Positions 1 through 8,865 are shown, counted from the stretch's first letter. The stretch is 64,000 nt of DNA from Paraburkholderia franconis (GCF_009362735.1 NZ_WHNP01000012.1:136973-200972); one strand, 5' to 3'. Made by a program: numbers and translations. Notes: a model not told the origin generated them from the letters alone.

Positions 1-1431
1 TTGTGGGTCCGCATGAGCGAGCGCGGCGACTTCCCGCTGCTGTCGCAGGCGCTGCGCTCGACCGTTTCGGCGATGAGCGACGACAACCTCGACTTCACGT
101 CGCTCGTGCAGGTCGTCCTCTCGGACGTCGGCCTCACGCAAAAGGTGCTGCGGCTCGCCAATTCGGCGATGTATGTCGCGTTCGGCGGCAACATCACGAC
201 CGTGACCCGCGCGCTGATGGTGCTCGGCATGGATACCGTCGGGCATCTCGTCGTCGGGATGAAGATCGTCGATCACTTTCATCAAAGCGTGCCGCACCGC
301 ATCGACGCAAAGCTCGAACTCAACCGCGCGCTGCTGTGCGGGACGGTCGCGCGGTGCATCACGGAGGGCGTCGATCTGCGCATCGCCGAAGAGGCCGTCG
401 TCTGCACGCTGATGCGGCAGATCGGCAGGCTGCTCGTCGCGTTCTATCTGGAGGGCAAGTGGGAGCAGTTGCGCCGCACGGCTGAGAGCGAAAAGATCGA
501 CGACAGCGAAGCGTGCGTGCGCCAGCTCGGTGTGAGCTTCGAGGACATCGGCGCCGAGGCCGCGCGCCGCTGGCGGTTGCCGGAGACGATTTTCGCCGGC
601 ATGCAGTCGCTCGGCGCGCTGTCCAACGAGCCTGCGTCAGACCATGTGCGCTGGCTGCGAGCCGTCAACAGCTATTCAACGGAAGCGGCCAACGCACTCG
701 CGGCCCACGAACCGGGCGACGGCCTGGAAGCCTTGCTCACCGAGCTTGCCGTACGCTACAGCGACGAGCTGAAGGTCGATGCGCCGAGGCTCGAAGCGCT
801 GAGCGCCGCGTTGATCGACGAAGAGAGCAGCGAAGGCCTGATGCAGGAAATCGCGGAACTGCGCGCGCACGCCGATGCGATCGTGAGCACCGGCAACTCC
901 GCGCATGCGCGCCTGAGCGCGGGTCTCGAAGACTTGCGCGCGCTGCCGTCCAGCAAGACGCTCGCGCCCGTGCTGACGCTCGCTTCCGAAGCGGTTCTGG
1001 CGGGACTCTCGCTGTCGCGCACGCTCGTGTTCGTGCGCCAGGCCGACGCGCGGTATCACGCGCGCATCGGTTTCGGGCACGACATGGAGCGCATGCTGCC
1101 GACGCTGAACTTCGGCGCGGGGTTCCAGCCCGACGTATTTCATCTTGCGATTGCGAACCCGGTCGGCATCTTCATCGAAAACGCGCACGAACCACGGATG
1201 GAGGCGCGCTTGCCGGACTGGTTCAAGGTGCATCTCGCCGACGCCCGGGCGTTCGTGCTGCTGCCCGTGAAGGCGAAGGACACGACGGTCGCGCTTCTTT
1301 ACGGCGACTGGACCCAGACGCAGCCCCTGCACAAGATTACGCAACCGGAGATGGCCATTCTCAACGAGCTGACACGCGAGTTGAGCCGGTTTTTTTCCGG
1401 CGCCAACCTCGAAGCAGTCGACATGCTTTGA
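1..1431 (+). CDS. HDOD domain protein, 5' end cut by window
   Basis: The first ~210 residues match the HDOD fold, a degenerate HD-hydrolase domain found in bacterial signalling proteins: SVSAMS..LVQVVLSDVGLTQKVLRLANSAMY is the typical 'state n of lesser-order' helix bundle with LANSA. The C-terminal ~180 residues look like a GAF-type sensory domain (DARAFVLLPVKAKDTTVALLYGD). The family is linked to regulation of motility and c-di-GMP signalling; the partner here is unknown. The frame is open from base 1 (a TTG), and family members have more sequence before the WVRMSERGDFPLLSQ segment, so the true start probably lies outside the window. No catalytic HD pair is visible. Confidence 0.85.
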   Translation: MWVRMSERGDFPLLSQALRSTVSAMSDDNLDFTSLVQVVLSDVGLTQKVLRLANSAMYVAFGGNITTVTRALMVLGMDTVGHLVVGMKIVDHFHQSVPHRIDAKLELNRALLCGTVARCITEGVDLRIAEEAVVCTLMRQIGRLLVAFYLEGKWEQLRRTAESEKIDDSEACVRQLGVSFEDIGAEAARRWRLPETIFAGMQSLGALSNEPASDHVRWLRAVNSYSTEAANALAAHEPGDGLEALLTELAVRYSDELKVDAPRLEALSAALIDEESSEGLMQEIAELRAHADAIVSTGNSAHARLSAGLEDLRALPSSKTLAPVLTLASEAVLAGLSLSRTLVFVRQADARYHARIGFGHDMERMLPTLNFGAGFQPDVFHLAIANPVGIFIENAHEPRMEARLPDWFKVHLADARAFVLLPVKAKDTTVALLYGDWTQTQPLHKITQPEMAILNELTRELSRFFSGANLEAVDML

Positions 1432-1533
1432 TCGCGCCGGCCGCAGTGCGCGCGATCGACGGTTTGCGAATGCAGAGGCCTCGCATCGCTTTGCCGATGC
1501 ACGCACTTGGCGCGCGATGAACCGTTCGGGCGA

Positions 1534-2217
1534 TCAGCGAGCCCAGCCGGCGAGCAGCGCCGGCAATTGCGCCATGTCTTCGAATACGTCGGCGACACCG
1601 GCCGCGCGTAGCGCTTCCTTGGAGCTGTGGCCTTTCTCGCCCGGACTGTAGCCGAACACGGTCGCGCCCGCCGCGCGGCCTGCCGTGGCGCCCGTCACGG
1701 TGTCTTCGATTACCGCGCAGCGCGACGGATCGACACCCAGACCTGCCGCCGCCGCGAGATACACATCCGGATGCGGCTTGTTGCGCGGCGTTTCGTGGCC
1801 GCTGAAGATGCGCCCTTCGAAATGATCGAGCACACCGATTTTCGCCAGTTGCAGGCGCACCTTGTGGCGGTCGGCGCCCGATGCGACGGCGATGCGTCCG
1901 TCGAGCCGCGCGTGCAGCGCGCCGACCGTCGCGGCGATGCCGTCGATTGCCGTGACATCGCGTTCGAGCGCGGCATTGCGCCGTGCGCGGAACGATTCGA
2001 TCCATGCCGCCGTGATCCTGACGCCCGTTTTCACTTCGATCAGCGGCGCTTCGTCCATGACCGTCTTGCCGATGAAGATCGCCATCGCTTCGTCGAGGCT
2101 CAGATGCCAGCCGAGCTCGCCGAGCATCGTCGCGAGCACGGCGGTGGTAATCGTCTCCGAGTCGACGAGCACGCCGTCGCAGTCGAATAGCACGGCATCA
2201 AACGGAAAAGCAGGCAT
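1534..2217 (-). CDS. HAD superfamily phosphatase (phosphoglycolate phosphatase-like)
   Basis: A 227-residue haloacid dehalogenase family phosphatase. Motif I is FDCDGVLVD, with the nucleophile Asp12 and acid/base Asp14. Motif II lies near VASGAD, the conserved Lys is in NKPHPD, and motif IV is VIEDTVTGA. A helical cap is inserted after motif I, as in class IA enzymes that act on small sugar phosphates or phosphoglycolate. The frame is open further upstream, but the start chosen (MPAFPFDAVLFDCDG) is the only one giving a normal N-terminus. It converges with the HDOD gene. The substrate cannot be told from the sequence. Confidence 0.85.
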   Translation of the reverse strand: MPAFPFDAVLFDCDGVLVDSETITTAVLATMLGELGWHLSLDEAMAIFIGKTVMDEAPLIEVKTGVRITAAWIESFRARRNAALERDVTAIDGIAATVGALHARLDGRIAVASGADRHKVRLQLAKIGVLDHFEGRIFSGHETPRNKPHPDVYLAAAAGLGVDPSRCAVIEDTVTGATAGRAAGATVFGYSPGEKGHSSKEALRAAGVADVFEDMAQLPALLAGWAR

Positions 2218-2279
2218 CGTGGTCCCTTGTGGGTCGGTCAAAACCCGAAAGCGTACCGCGAGTCGGGACAGTCTGCTGC

Positions 2280-2315
2280 AAAAGCGGCCGCGCGCCGCGC
2301 AGGCGCAGCGGCCGC
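2280..2315 (-). terminator. Rho-independent terminator after the porin
   Basis: A long GC-rich hairpin: outer arms GCGGCCGC at 2284-2291 and 2308-2315, inner arms GCGCC/GGCGC, and one unpaired A. Read on the minus strand it is followed by TTTT (2280-2283). It lies 10 bases beyond the porin stop. Confidence 0.75.
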
Positions 2316-2324
2316 ATCGAACGA

Positions 2325-3491
2325 TCAGAACTTGTGGCGCAGGCCGATGCGCGTCACGAATTGCGTGTTCGCGCCCGCATTGCCGATGAACGACGACGCC
2401 GAGCCGATCTCGGCCTGCACGGGCACGTTGCGGCCTGCAACGGTGTTGCTGCCCGACGCCTTCTGATAGATCGCGAGCACGTAGACATCGGTGCGCTTGG
2501 ACAGCGCGTAGTCGATGGCGCCATTGATCTGATGCCACTTGCCTTCGAAACGGTCGTCGAGCTTCGAGAACGTATAGCCGAGGCCTGCCGAGAGCGCCGG
2601 CGTGAACGCGTACCGGCCGCCGATTTCATAGTTGTTCAGCTTCGACGATGCGCCCGTGAGCGGCTCGAACTTCGTGTGCGTCCAGTTCGCCCACACGAGG
2701 GCAGCGGCGATCGTGTAGCGCGCGCCGACGCCGAACGTCTCGATATCGCGCAGTCCGCCAGTGTTGATGTTCGCGATGCTCACGCTGAACGCAGGCGTTG
2801 CGCCGTTCGGATAGCGGATGTTCGTATATGCCGCGCCGATGCCGAACGGTCCCTGCGCGTAGTTGGCGCCGAAGCTGTACGCGCTCGACGCGCCTTGCGT
2901 GGTCGTCGTGCCCACGGTCGTGGTCGGCGTGCCGGCGAACAGCGTCGAATTCGAGAAGCCGTACATCGCGCCGAACGTCAGACCCGCGAAGTTCGCGCTG
3001 CTGAACTTGACCGAGTTGTTGAGGCGGCTCGACACCAGTTGATCGAGATCGTTGATGTGGTACGCGTAGTTGCCGGCAGGCGTCTGACTGCCCATCGTGT
3101 AGTTGCCGCCGATGTACTCTGTCGAGAACGAGTACTGGCGGCCGAACGACAACGCGCCGATGCCGTCCTTCGAAACCCCGACGAACGCTTGCCGGCCGAA
3201 CAGCGCGCCGCCCTGGCCCGACGTGCCGTCGCCGGTGCTGAAGCCGCTCTCCAGCACGAACAGCGCCTTCATTCCGCCGCCCAGGTCTTCCGCGCCGCGC
3301 AGGCCCCAGCGGCTGCCCGAAGCGACACCGTCGCCGTATTTGACGACGCTGTCGTGTCCCGTCGAGGTCGCGACCTTGTTCGCGTATGTGATACCCGCAT
3401 CGATCAGCCCGTACAGCGTGACGCTGCTTTGCGCGTGCGCCGCCGTGGCGAAACACCCGAGGGCCGCGACGGCCAGGAGGGTCTTCTTCAT
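2325..3491 (-). CDS. Gram-negative trimeric porin
   Basis: A 388-residue outer-membrane porin of the Burkholderia/Neisseria general porin family. A signal peptide (MKKTLLAVAALGCFATAAHA) is followed by the mature start QSSVTLYGLIDAG. It has alternating amphipathic beta strands, the GSRWGLRGAEDLGGG turn, the FGRQ...FSTEYIGG constriction-loop region, and a terminal strand ending in Phe (RIGLRHKF), the BAM signal. The start is chosen at the signal-peptide Met, 8 codons inside the open frame, with GAGG upstream. It stands alone, with its own terminator. It resembles the porin at the right end of the window but is not identical to it. Confidence 0.95.
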   Translation of the reverse strand: MKKTLLAVAALGCFATAAHAQSSVTLYGLIDAGITYANKVATSTGHDSVVKYGDGVASGSRWGLRGAEDLGGGMKALFVLESGFSTGDGTSGQGGALFGRQAFVGVSKDGIGALSFGRQYSFSTEYIGGNYTMGSQTPAGNYAYHINDLDQLVSSRLNNSVKFSSANFAGLTFGAMYGFSNSTLFAGTPTTTVGTTTTQGASSAYSFGANYAQGPFGIGAAYTNIRYPNGATPAFSVSIANINTGGLRDIETFGVGARYTIAAALVWANWTHTKFEPLTGASSKLNNYEIGGRYAFTPALSAGLGYTFSKLDDRFEGKWHQINGAIDYALSKRTDVYVLAIYQKASGSNTVAGRNVPVQAEIGSASSFIGNAGANTQFVTRIGLRHKF

Positions 3492-4330
3492 TCTTTTTCC
3501 TCTTTGTTGTGGACGCACGTGTCTCGACTGACGAAATACGCGCGATGTCGATGATGAGAATGTGCTGCCGCTTTGTTTTCCGCTTCGATTGCTTTATCCG
3601 CTTTGACCGCATCGACCGTATGCACGGGATCGAAACATCGGGCCGTGCGAGGGCCTCATGCGCGCGCACGACGGTTCGTGTCGATGCCTGTGTGTACCTG
3701 CTGGAGCGGCGTGCCGTGAGACCGCCACTGGTGTTGCCGGCGCAGCGCGTCGTGCGGATGCCGAAGCGCAGACGATGACGACGCATTGCCCCACCGACGC
3801 AGCCCGGAAGAGGTTTTCCGGCTTTCGTGGAGCGGAGGGATGAATAGAGCGCCGAACCGATCCGGGGATCTGCCCGTATGGCTATAGCGAGGCGAATATA
3901 TTGGCTCGTTAGCGAGCAGTAAACGTTTACGAGTGAGCTGTAGTCTTTTGTCCACACAGCTCGCAATGGCCTACCAAAGAACGGCTACCTGTGCCGCTGC
4001 AATTCGCTGCGCGCGCATTCAGTCGGAATCCTCATATGTGAATCGAGGTTCTATTGCGACGCAACGAAGCGCAGGTTTCATATGCGCCTGGTAAATCCGC
4101 ATCGCTTGGCCTAGGCTTAATACAGCCGGCCTCCGGGGCGAGAAAAAGCGTCACGGTTCTCCCCGATTTTGCGCAGCCGACCGTTCCGACAATCAACGCT
4201 TTTAATTTTTAAGCTTTTGTTGTTTGAGAAGGGTTGCGCGATTGTGCCTGTCTACGCCGTTTCAGGCGTGGAAGAACGCCGTATTCCAGCGCACGCTATT
4301 CTCAAGCAATAAAAAGCGGAGGAGACGCTC
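3492..4330. other. 839-bp intergenic region, divergent porin / PQQ dehydrogenase
   Basis: No convincing gene. It must hold the promoters of the porin (leftward) and of the PQQ dehydrogenase operon (rightward). It contains a perfect palindrome at 3919-3930 next to a second small inverted repeat (GCTCG at 3904-3908, CGAGC at 3913-3917), and an AT-rich stretch near 4198-4225 about 110 bases before the dehydrogenase start. Confidence 0.6.
3919..3930. promoter_or_regulatory. Palindrome GTAAACGTTTAC, possible LacI/GalR-type operator
   Basis: A perfect 12-bp palindrome with a central CG, the general shape of LacI/GalR family operators. It is about 400 bases from both flanking starts. No cognate regulator is evident nearby; the LacI gene at 60.4 kb has a different operator sequence. 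Confidence 0.35.
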
Positions 4331-6064
4331 ATGCCCACATCCCCCCGGTACTTCGCCGTCTTCGTTCCCTTGCTCGTCGCGGCTCTTGCGCCCGTTGCCT
4401 CGCATGGCGCCGACGAGGTGCAGAACGCCGCGACCATGACATCAGCGCCCGTGCCTTCGACGTTTCAGCCCGTCGACCAGGCACAGCTCGACGGCGCGGC
4501 CAGCAATTCGTCCGACTGGCTGCATTCGAACGGATCGTATGCGCAGACACGCTTCTATCCCGGCACGCAGATCAACAAGTCGAATGTGTCGAAGCTGAGG
4601 CCCGTCTTCATCTTCCAGACGGCGGTCAACGAGTCGATGGAAACAGCGCCGATCGTGAAGAACGGCGTCATGTTCATCACCACATCGTTCAATCACGTGT
4701 ACGCGCTGGATGCCGTAACGGGCAAGGAATTCTGGCACTACAAGCACAAGATGGGTTCCGTGACGACATTCTGTTGCGGGCCCAACAATCGTGGCGTGGC
4801 GATTTCCGGTGACAGGCTTTACATGGGCACGCTCGATTCCAAGCTGGTCGCACTCGATGCGAAGACAGGCAACGTGCTGTGGCAAAGCCAGATCGCCGAT
4901 CCCGATCAGGGCTATTCGGAAACGATGGCGCCCGTCGTCGTCGACGGCAAGGTGCTGATCGGCACGAACGGCGGCGAATACGGCATTCGTGGTTTCGTGA
5001 AGGCGTTCGATGCGAACTCCGGTCAACTGCTGTGGACGTTCTACACGATTCCGGACAAGGGCCAGGAAGGCGTGTGGGCGACGAAGGACGCGACGGGGCG
5101 CGACGAGCACCGCGATATCGACGCAGAGAAGAAGCAGCTTGCAGATAAGGGCGGCGACTTCTACAAGACGCTCGGCGGTGGCGTATGGATGGCGCCTGCC
5201 ATCGACCGCAAGACACATACGGTGTACTTCGTCGTCGGCAATCCGTCGCCTGACCTGTATGGCGCGATCCGGCCGGGAGACAACCTGTACACGGATTCGC
5301 TCGTCGCGATCGATCTGGAAACGGGCAAGTACAAATGGCACTTCCAGTACGTGCCGCACGACGTCTGGGACCTCGATGCCGTCAGTTCGCCGATCCTGAT
5401 CGACGTGCGCGATACCAACGGCAAGATGATTCCAGGCGTGATCCACGCGGGCAAGACGGGGCACGTGTATGTGCACGATCGCGCGACGGGGCGTCTGATC
5501 CGTTATTCGCAGGCCATGATTCCGCAGGAGAACATGTGGACGCTGCCGACGCCGCAAGGCGCGCGGATGCTGCCGGGTGCGAACGGCGGCGTCGAATGGT
5601 CGCCGATGGCGTTCGATCCGCAGACGCGTCTGGCGTATGCGGCCAACCTGCATCAGCCGATGACGTATCAGGTCGAAGAGACGCCTTATCCGGGCGGCAG
5701 CAAGCTGTGGCTCGGCGGCGCGTTCAAGGTGATTCCGTCCGAAGGGCAATGGGGCAAGCTGTCGGCCGTCAACGTCGATACGGGCAAGGTCGTGTGGGAC
5801 TTCAAGACGGCGCAACCGCTGATCGGCGGCGTGCTCGCGACGGCGGGCGGCCTCGTGTTCAACGGCGAGGGCAATGGCCTGTTCCGCGCATTCGATGCAT
5901 CGACGGGCAAGAAGCTGTGGGAATTCCAGTGCGGAGCGGGCGTGAATGCGCCAGCCGTGTCGTATAGCGTGCATGGCAAGCAATACATTGCCGTCGCGGC
6001 GGGCGGCAATACGCAACTCGACTACAAGCGCGGCAATACCGTGCTTGTCTTCGCGCTGCCGTGA
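4331..6064 (+). CDS. PQQ-dependent alcohol dehydrogenase, lanthanide-type active site
   Basis: A 577-residue periplasmic quinoprotein of the methanol/ethanol dehydrogenase family: signal peptide to about residue 27, then an eight-bladed propeller with repeated tryptophan-docking motifs (ALDAxTGKxxW). It has the adjacent-cysteine disulfide (Cys148-Cys149). Aligned to known enzymes, the PQQ/metal ligands are Glu216 (GGEYGIRG), Asn304 (VVGNPSPD), catalytic Asp347 (PHDVWD) and Lys375 (HAGKTGH). Two residues past the catalytic Asp lies Asp349 (WDLDAV). That extra Asp is the mark of lanthanide-dependent XoxF/ExaF/PedH enzymes; calcium enzymes have Ala or Ser there. RBS GGAGGAG precedes the start. 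The cytochrome c gene overlaps the stop. The substrate is not known. Confidence 0.9.
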   Translation: MPTSPRYFAVFVPLLVAALAPVASHGADEVQNAATMTSAPVPSTFQPVDQAQLDGAASNSSDWLHSNGSYAQTRFYPGTQINKSNVSKLRPVFIFQTAVNESMETAPIVKNGVMFITTSFNHVYALDAVTGKEFWHYKHKMGSVTTFCCGPNNRGVAISGDRLYMGTLDSKLVALDAKTGNVLWQSQIADPDQGYSETMAPVVVDGKVLIGTNGGEYGIRGFVKAFDANSGQLLWTFYTIPDKGQEGVWATKDATGRDEHRDIDAEKKQLADKGGDFYKTLGGGVWMAPAIDRKTHTVYFVVGNPSPDLYGAIRPGDNLYTDSLVAIDLETGKYKWHFQYVPHDVWDLDAVSSPILIDVRDTNGKMIPGVIHAGKTGHVYVHDRATGRLIRYSQAMIPQENMWTLPTPQGARMLPGANGGVEWSPMAFDPQTRLAYAANLHQPMTYQVEETPYPGGSKLWLGGAFKVIPSEGQWGKLSAVNVDTGKVVWDFKTAQPLIGGVLATAGGLVFNGEGNGLFRAFDASTGKKLWEFQCGAGVNAPAVSYSVHGKQYIAVAAGGNTQLDYKRGNTVLVFALP

Positions 6065-6693
6065 TGAGGGGCGCGCGTGAGGTTCCATTCGCGCAGCGCG
6101 GCGGGTGCCTGGCACGTCGCGCGTGCGCGGCCCTGTTGTGCGTGAGCGGCATGCTGTGGCCGCTCACCTATGCGCATGCGGATGCCGAAGCCGGCAAGAC
6201 GAAGGCGCAAACGTGCGCGGCGTGTCATGGGCCAATGGGCAATTCGACCGACCCGCAGTATCCCGTTCTCGCGGGGCAGACCGCGCGATACATGTACCTT
6301 CAGTTGAAGGACTTCAAGGAAGGACGCCGCAAGGACCCGCGCATGTCGCCGATGGCCGCGAACCTGTCGCGCGACGATATGCAGGATCTCGCCGACTATT
6401 TCGCCGCGCAAAAGCCCGCGCCGATCGCGTTCAAGGCGGATGGCGCGGCCGTTGCGGCAGGGCAGAAGAAGTCGGCCGAGGTGCTCTGCACGGTGTGCCA
6501 TCTCGGCGGGTTCTCTGGACAGAACGAGATACCGCGTGTCGCGGGTCAGCAGTATCAGTACATCGTCAAGCAGTTGCAGGACTTTCGCTCACACACCCGC
6601 ACCAATGACGCGGGAAATATGGCGAGCGTCACGCGCAATCTGACCGACGACGATATCCGTAACCTCGCCAGTTACGTTGCGAATCTCCAGTAG
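6064..6693 (+). CDS. Di-haem cytochrome c (c4-like), electron acceptor of the PQQ dehydrogenase
   Basis: A 209-residue exported cytochrome with a signal peptide ending at THAHA-like residues near 39 and two CxxCH haem sites, Cys51-His55 (CAACH) and Cys142-His146 (CTVCH). Each is followed by an M-containing segment (MSPMA; GNMASV) that can supply the sixth haem ligand. This two-domain layout is that of cytochrome c4. The ATG overlaps the dehydrogenase stop by one base (TGATG), implying translational coupling, so it probably takes electrons from reduced PQQ and passes them to an oxidase. The upstream in-frame GTG at 6061 is less likely. Confidence 0.9.
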   Translation: MRGAREVPFAQRGGCLARRACAALLCVSGMLWPLTYAHADAEAGKTKAQTCAACHGPMGNSTDPQYPVLAGQTARYMYLQLKDFKEGRRKDPRMSPMAANLSRDDMQDLADYFAAQKPAPIAFKADGAAVAAGQKKSAEVLCTVCHLGGFSGQNEIPRVAGQQYQYIVKQLQDFRSHTRTNDAGNMASVTRNLTDDDIRNLASYVANLQ

Positions 6694-6708
6694 CGCCAGG
6701 GAGGCGAA

Positions 6709-7374
6709 ATGAGACAGACGGTCGGATATGTTGCACGTGCATTGCTCGTGTCAGGCACGCTCGCATCGACGCTGCCGTTTCCGGCGCTCGCTCAGGACCA
6801 GGGCGAAACGAATCGCCAGCTGCTTGCTGCCGCGAAAGACGGCGACCGCGCGAGCGTCGATGCGGCGCTCGGACGTGGCGCATCCGTGGATGCTGAAAAC
6901 CGGATCGGCGACACGGCGCTGATCACTGCCTGCAAGAAGGGCGACGTCGCCATCGCGCGCACATTGATCGAACATGGCGCGAACGTGAAGCATGCCGACG
7001 CGCCGGGCATCACGGCTTTGATGGCGGCCGCGTATGGCGGCTATGACGAAATCGTCGTATTGCTGCTCGCGCACGGCGCCGATCCGCTGGCGACGGACCG
7101 CGTCGGCAAGACCGCGATGGAATACGCAGCCGGCCAGGGACAGACACCGGTAGTGAAGCAATTGCTCGACGCCGGCATCGACGTGAACCGGCAGTACAAG
7201 AACGAACTCACCGCGTTGATGTGGGCCGCAGGCTACGACCGCGCCGACACCGTGAAGCTGCTGCTCGCGCGCGGCGCGAATGTATCGCTCAAGGACAATC
7301 GCGGAATGACGGCAATGGACATTGCCGCGCAGACGAAGTCGAATCAGGTCACGGGCTTGTTGTCCGTGCACTAG
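6709..7374 (+). CDS. Periplasmic ankyrin-repeat protein
   Basis: 221 residues. A signal peptide (MRQTVGYVARALLVSGTLAS..ALAQ) is followed by about five ankyrin repeats from residue 33 to the end (GDTALITACKKGDVAIARTL; GITALMAAAYGGYDEIVVLL; ELTALMWAAGYDRADTVKLL). Ankyrin stacks bind other proteins and have no catalytic site. RBS GGGAGG precedes the start, 15 bases after the cytochrome c stop, so it belongs to the same operon. It could be an assembly or scaffold factor for the dehydrogenase/cytochrome pair; that role is inferred from position only. Confidence 0.85.
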   Translation: MRQTVGYVARALLVSGTLASTLPFPALAQDQGETNRQLLAAAKDGDRASVDAALGRGASVDAENRIGDTALITACKKGDVAIARTLIEHGANVKHADAPGITALMAAAYGGYDEIVVLLLAHGADPLATDRVGKTAMEYAAGQGQTPVVKQLLDAGIDVNRQYKNELTALMWAAGYDRADTVKLLLARGANVSLKDNRGMTAMDIAAQTKSNQVTGLLSVH

Positions 7375-7409
7375 CCGTCGTGTAGCCGTCGCGCTGCCGT
7401 CGTGCCGCT

Positions 7410-7442
7410 AAGGGCGCTCGACGGTTGCTAACCAGCGCCCTT
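7410..7442. terminator. Convergent hairpin between ankyrin and TetR genes
   Basis: A perfect 9-bp inverted repeat AAGGGCGCT (7410-7418) and AGCGCCCTT (7434-7442) with a 15-base loop. It contains the TetR stop codon (7428-7430) and extends into its last codons. T-tracts are poor on both sides, so it is a candidate rather than a certain terminator. Confidence 0.45.
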
Positions 7443-8030
7443 ATCCGCTTTCAACGCGCCTCGCACGAAGCCGCGCACGGCGGCCAGAATCTTTCGCGCT
7501 TCGGCGGGATCTTCAGTGGCGCGCGCAAGAACCATCCCACCGATCATCGCCGCCAGCGCGCCCGTCGCCTCACGCGTTCGCTCGCTGCGCTGTTCCGCGC
7601 GGCTGCGCTGCCCGAGCCAGCGCAAATAGGCTCGCACGTTGTCGCTACACGCGATACGCGCAAGGTCGTCGGCGCGCGCGAGCTCCGTGCCGCACGCGGC
7701 AAGCACGCAGCCCCGGTCGGGATGCTCGCAGTGGATGTTGCTGAGATAAGCGTCTGCAATGTCGGCCAATGCAGGGGGCTGCCCATCTTTCGCGGTGGTT
7801 GCCGTTCTGTCGAGCCACGCGAGCGTTTCGTCCGTAGCGTGGGAAAGGGCTTCGGCGATGAGCGCTTCCTTCGATTCGAAATGCGCGTAGAAACCGCCGT
7901 GCGTCAAGCCGACGCGCTTCATGATGGCCGCCACGCTGACACCGTCCGGTCCGTGTTCGCGAATTGCGCGCGCGGCGGCTTCGATGATCCGGCCTCGCGT
8001 CGCCTGTTTGTGATCTTCACTCCACGGCAT
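7428..8030 (-). CDS. TetR/AcrR family transcriptional repressor
   Basis: 200 residues. An N-terminal TetR helix-turn-helix (RGRIIEAAARAIREHGPDG; VSVAAIMKRVGLTHGGFYAHF, then SKEALIAEAL) is followed by an alpha-helical ligand-binding domain of the AcrR/QacR-like type, with Cys residues in HPDRGCVLAACG. RBS GGGAGG precedes the ATG. It is divergent from the membrane protein at 8118, and the 87-base gap is filled with inverted repeats that are very probably its operator, so it should repress itself and that gene. The inducer is unknown. Confidence 0.9.
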   Translation of the reverse strand: MPWSEDHKQATRGRIIEAAARAIREHGPDGVSVAAIMKRVGLTHGGFYAHFESKEALIAEALSHATDETLAWLDRTATTAKDGQPPALADIADAYLSNIHCEHPDRGCVLAACGTELARADDLARIACSDNVRAYLRWLGQRSRAEQRSERTREATGALAAMIGGMVLARATEDPAEARKILAAVRGFVRGALKADKGAG

Positions 8031-8052
8031 GAATGCCTCCCTCTCTTTTAGG

Positions 8053-8086
8053 TTGACAAAATATGATGATCGACATATTTTGTCAA
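8053..8086. promoter_or_regulatory. Perfect 13-bp-arm inverted repeat, TetR operator
   Basis: Arms TTGACAAAATATG (8053-8065) and CATATTTTGTCAA (8074-8086) with an 8-base spacer. TTGACA at the left arm may also act as a -35 element. It lies between the divergent TetR and membrane-protein starts. Confidence 0.8.
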
Positions 8087-8105
8087 TATGACAGACGTCA
8101 TATTG
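8084..8105. promoter_or_regulatory. Second inverted repeat overlapping the first operator
   Basis: Arms CAATATGAC (8084-8092) and GTCATATTG (8097-8105) with a 4-base spacer. It shares its left edge with the 34-bp operator and shows the same GTCA/CATAT half-site, so it is likely a second binding site for the same repressor. It ends 12 bases before the ATG at 8118. Confidence 0.65.
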
Positions 8106-8117
8106 TGGGAGGCTGCG

Positions 8118-8846
8118 ATGATCGACGTGATTGGTGCGGTTGTGCTGGGGACGGTGTCAGCACTCGTGGTATTCGTCTACCTGCATTTTCCTGCGTGGAC
8201 TGGCAGGCAGCGCGCCGTCGCGGGCAGCGCGTTCGGCGCATGGTTCGGATTGGTCGTGGCATGCGGCGCGACGGGCGTGCTGGGTGCTGCGCGTGGAATA
8301 GGGCCGGCCGGATTGGGCATCGCGGTCATCGTGCCATTCGCGGTGCTCTCATACCTGAGCACGCGGCCAGGCGCGTTGCGCGATGCACTCGGCACCATTC
8401 CCTTGCCTGTGCTGATCGGCGTGCATGCAATGCGATTGCTGGGCGTGTTGTTTGTCTTGCTCTTTTGGGAACGCAGGTTGCCCGCACCGTTCGCACCTGC
8501 GGCGGGCTGGGGAGATGTGACGATTGGCGCGTTGGCGTTACCCGTCGCTTATATGGCCGCGACGCGGGCACCGGCGTGGCGCGTTGCAACGCTGATCTGG
8601 AGTGCGCTCGGACTGTTCGATCTGGCGGACGCCATCTTTCTGGGCGCGGCTTCGTCCTCGGGTATTCCCTTTGGCTTCGCCAACGGGAGCACGAGCAGCG
8701 ATCTGATGACGACGTTGCCGTGGATTCTCATTCCGTGCTTCAACGTACCGTTGCTCGCTCACCTGCATATTCTGATTTTTCAACGGCTGCTGCGCTCGCA
8801 AAGCGCGAGCGGGCACGGACAGCCCATTGCGCGTCACTCGGTATGA
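8118..8846 (+). CDS. Multi-pass membrane protein of unknown function
   Basis: 242 residues with about six or seven hydrophobic helices (VIGAVVLGTVSALVVFVYLHF; AFGAWFGLVVACGATGVLG; LGIAVIVPFAVLSYLS; LIGVHAMRLLGVLFVLLFW; LIWSALGLFDLADAIFL; LPWILIPCFNVPLLAHLHIL). I do not recognise a characterised family. The ATG at 8118 is preferred over an in-frame ATG at 8088 because GGGAGG sits 6 bases before it and 8088 lies inside the operator. It is controlled with the divergent TetR gene, as expected for an inducible transport or detoxification function, but no transporter motif is visible. Confidence 0.8.
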   Translation: MIDVIGAVVLGTVSALVVFVYLHFPAWTGRQRAVAGSAFGAWFGLVVACGATGVLGAARGIGPAGLGIAVIVPFAVLSYLSTRPGALRDALGTIPLPVLIGVHAMRLLGVLFVLLFWERRLPAPFAPAAGWGDVTIGALALPVAYMAATRAPAWRVATLIWSALGLFDLADAIFLGAASSSGIPFGFANGSTSSDLMTTLPWILIPCFNVPLLAHLHILIFQRLLRSQSASGHGQPIARHSV

Positions 8847-8865
8847 GTCGACTCCTCGATGCGAG

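Noticed and set aside
8088..8117. Earlier ATG for the membrane protein
   Set aside because: It lies inside the operator repeats and has no ribosome site; GGGAGG precedes the ATG at 8118.
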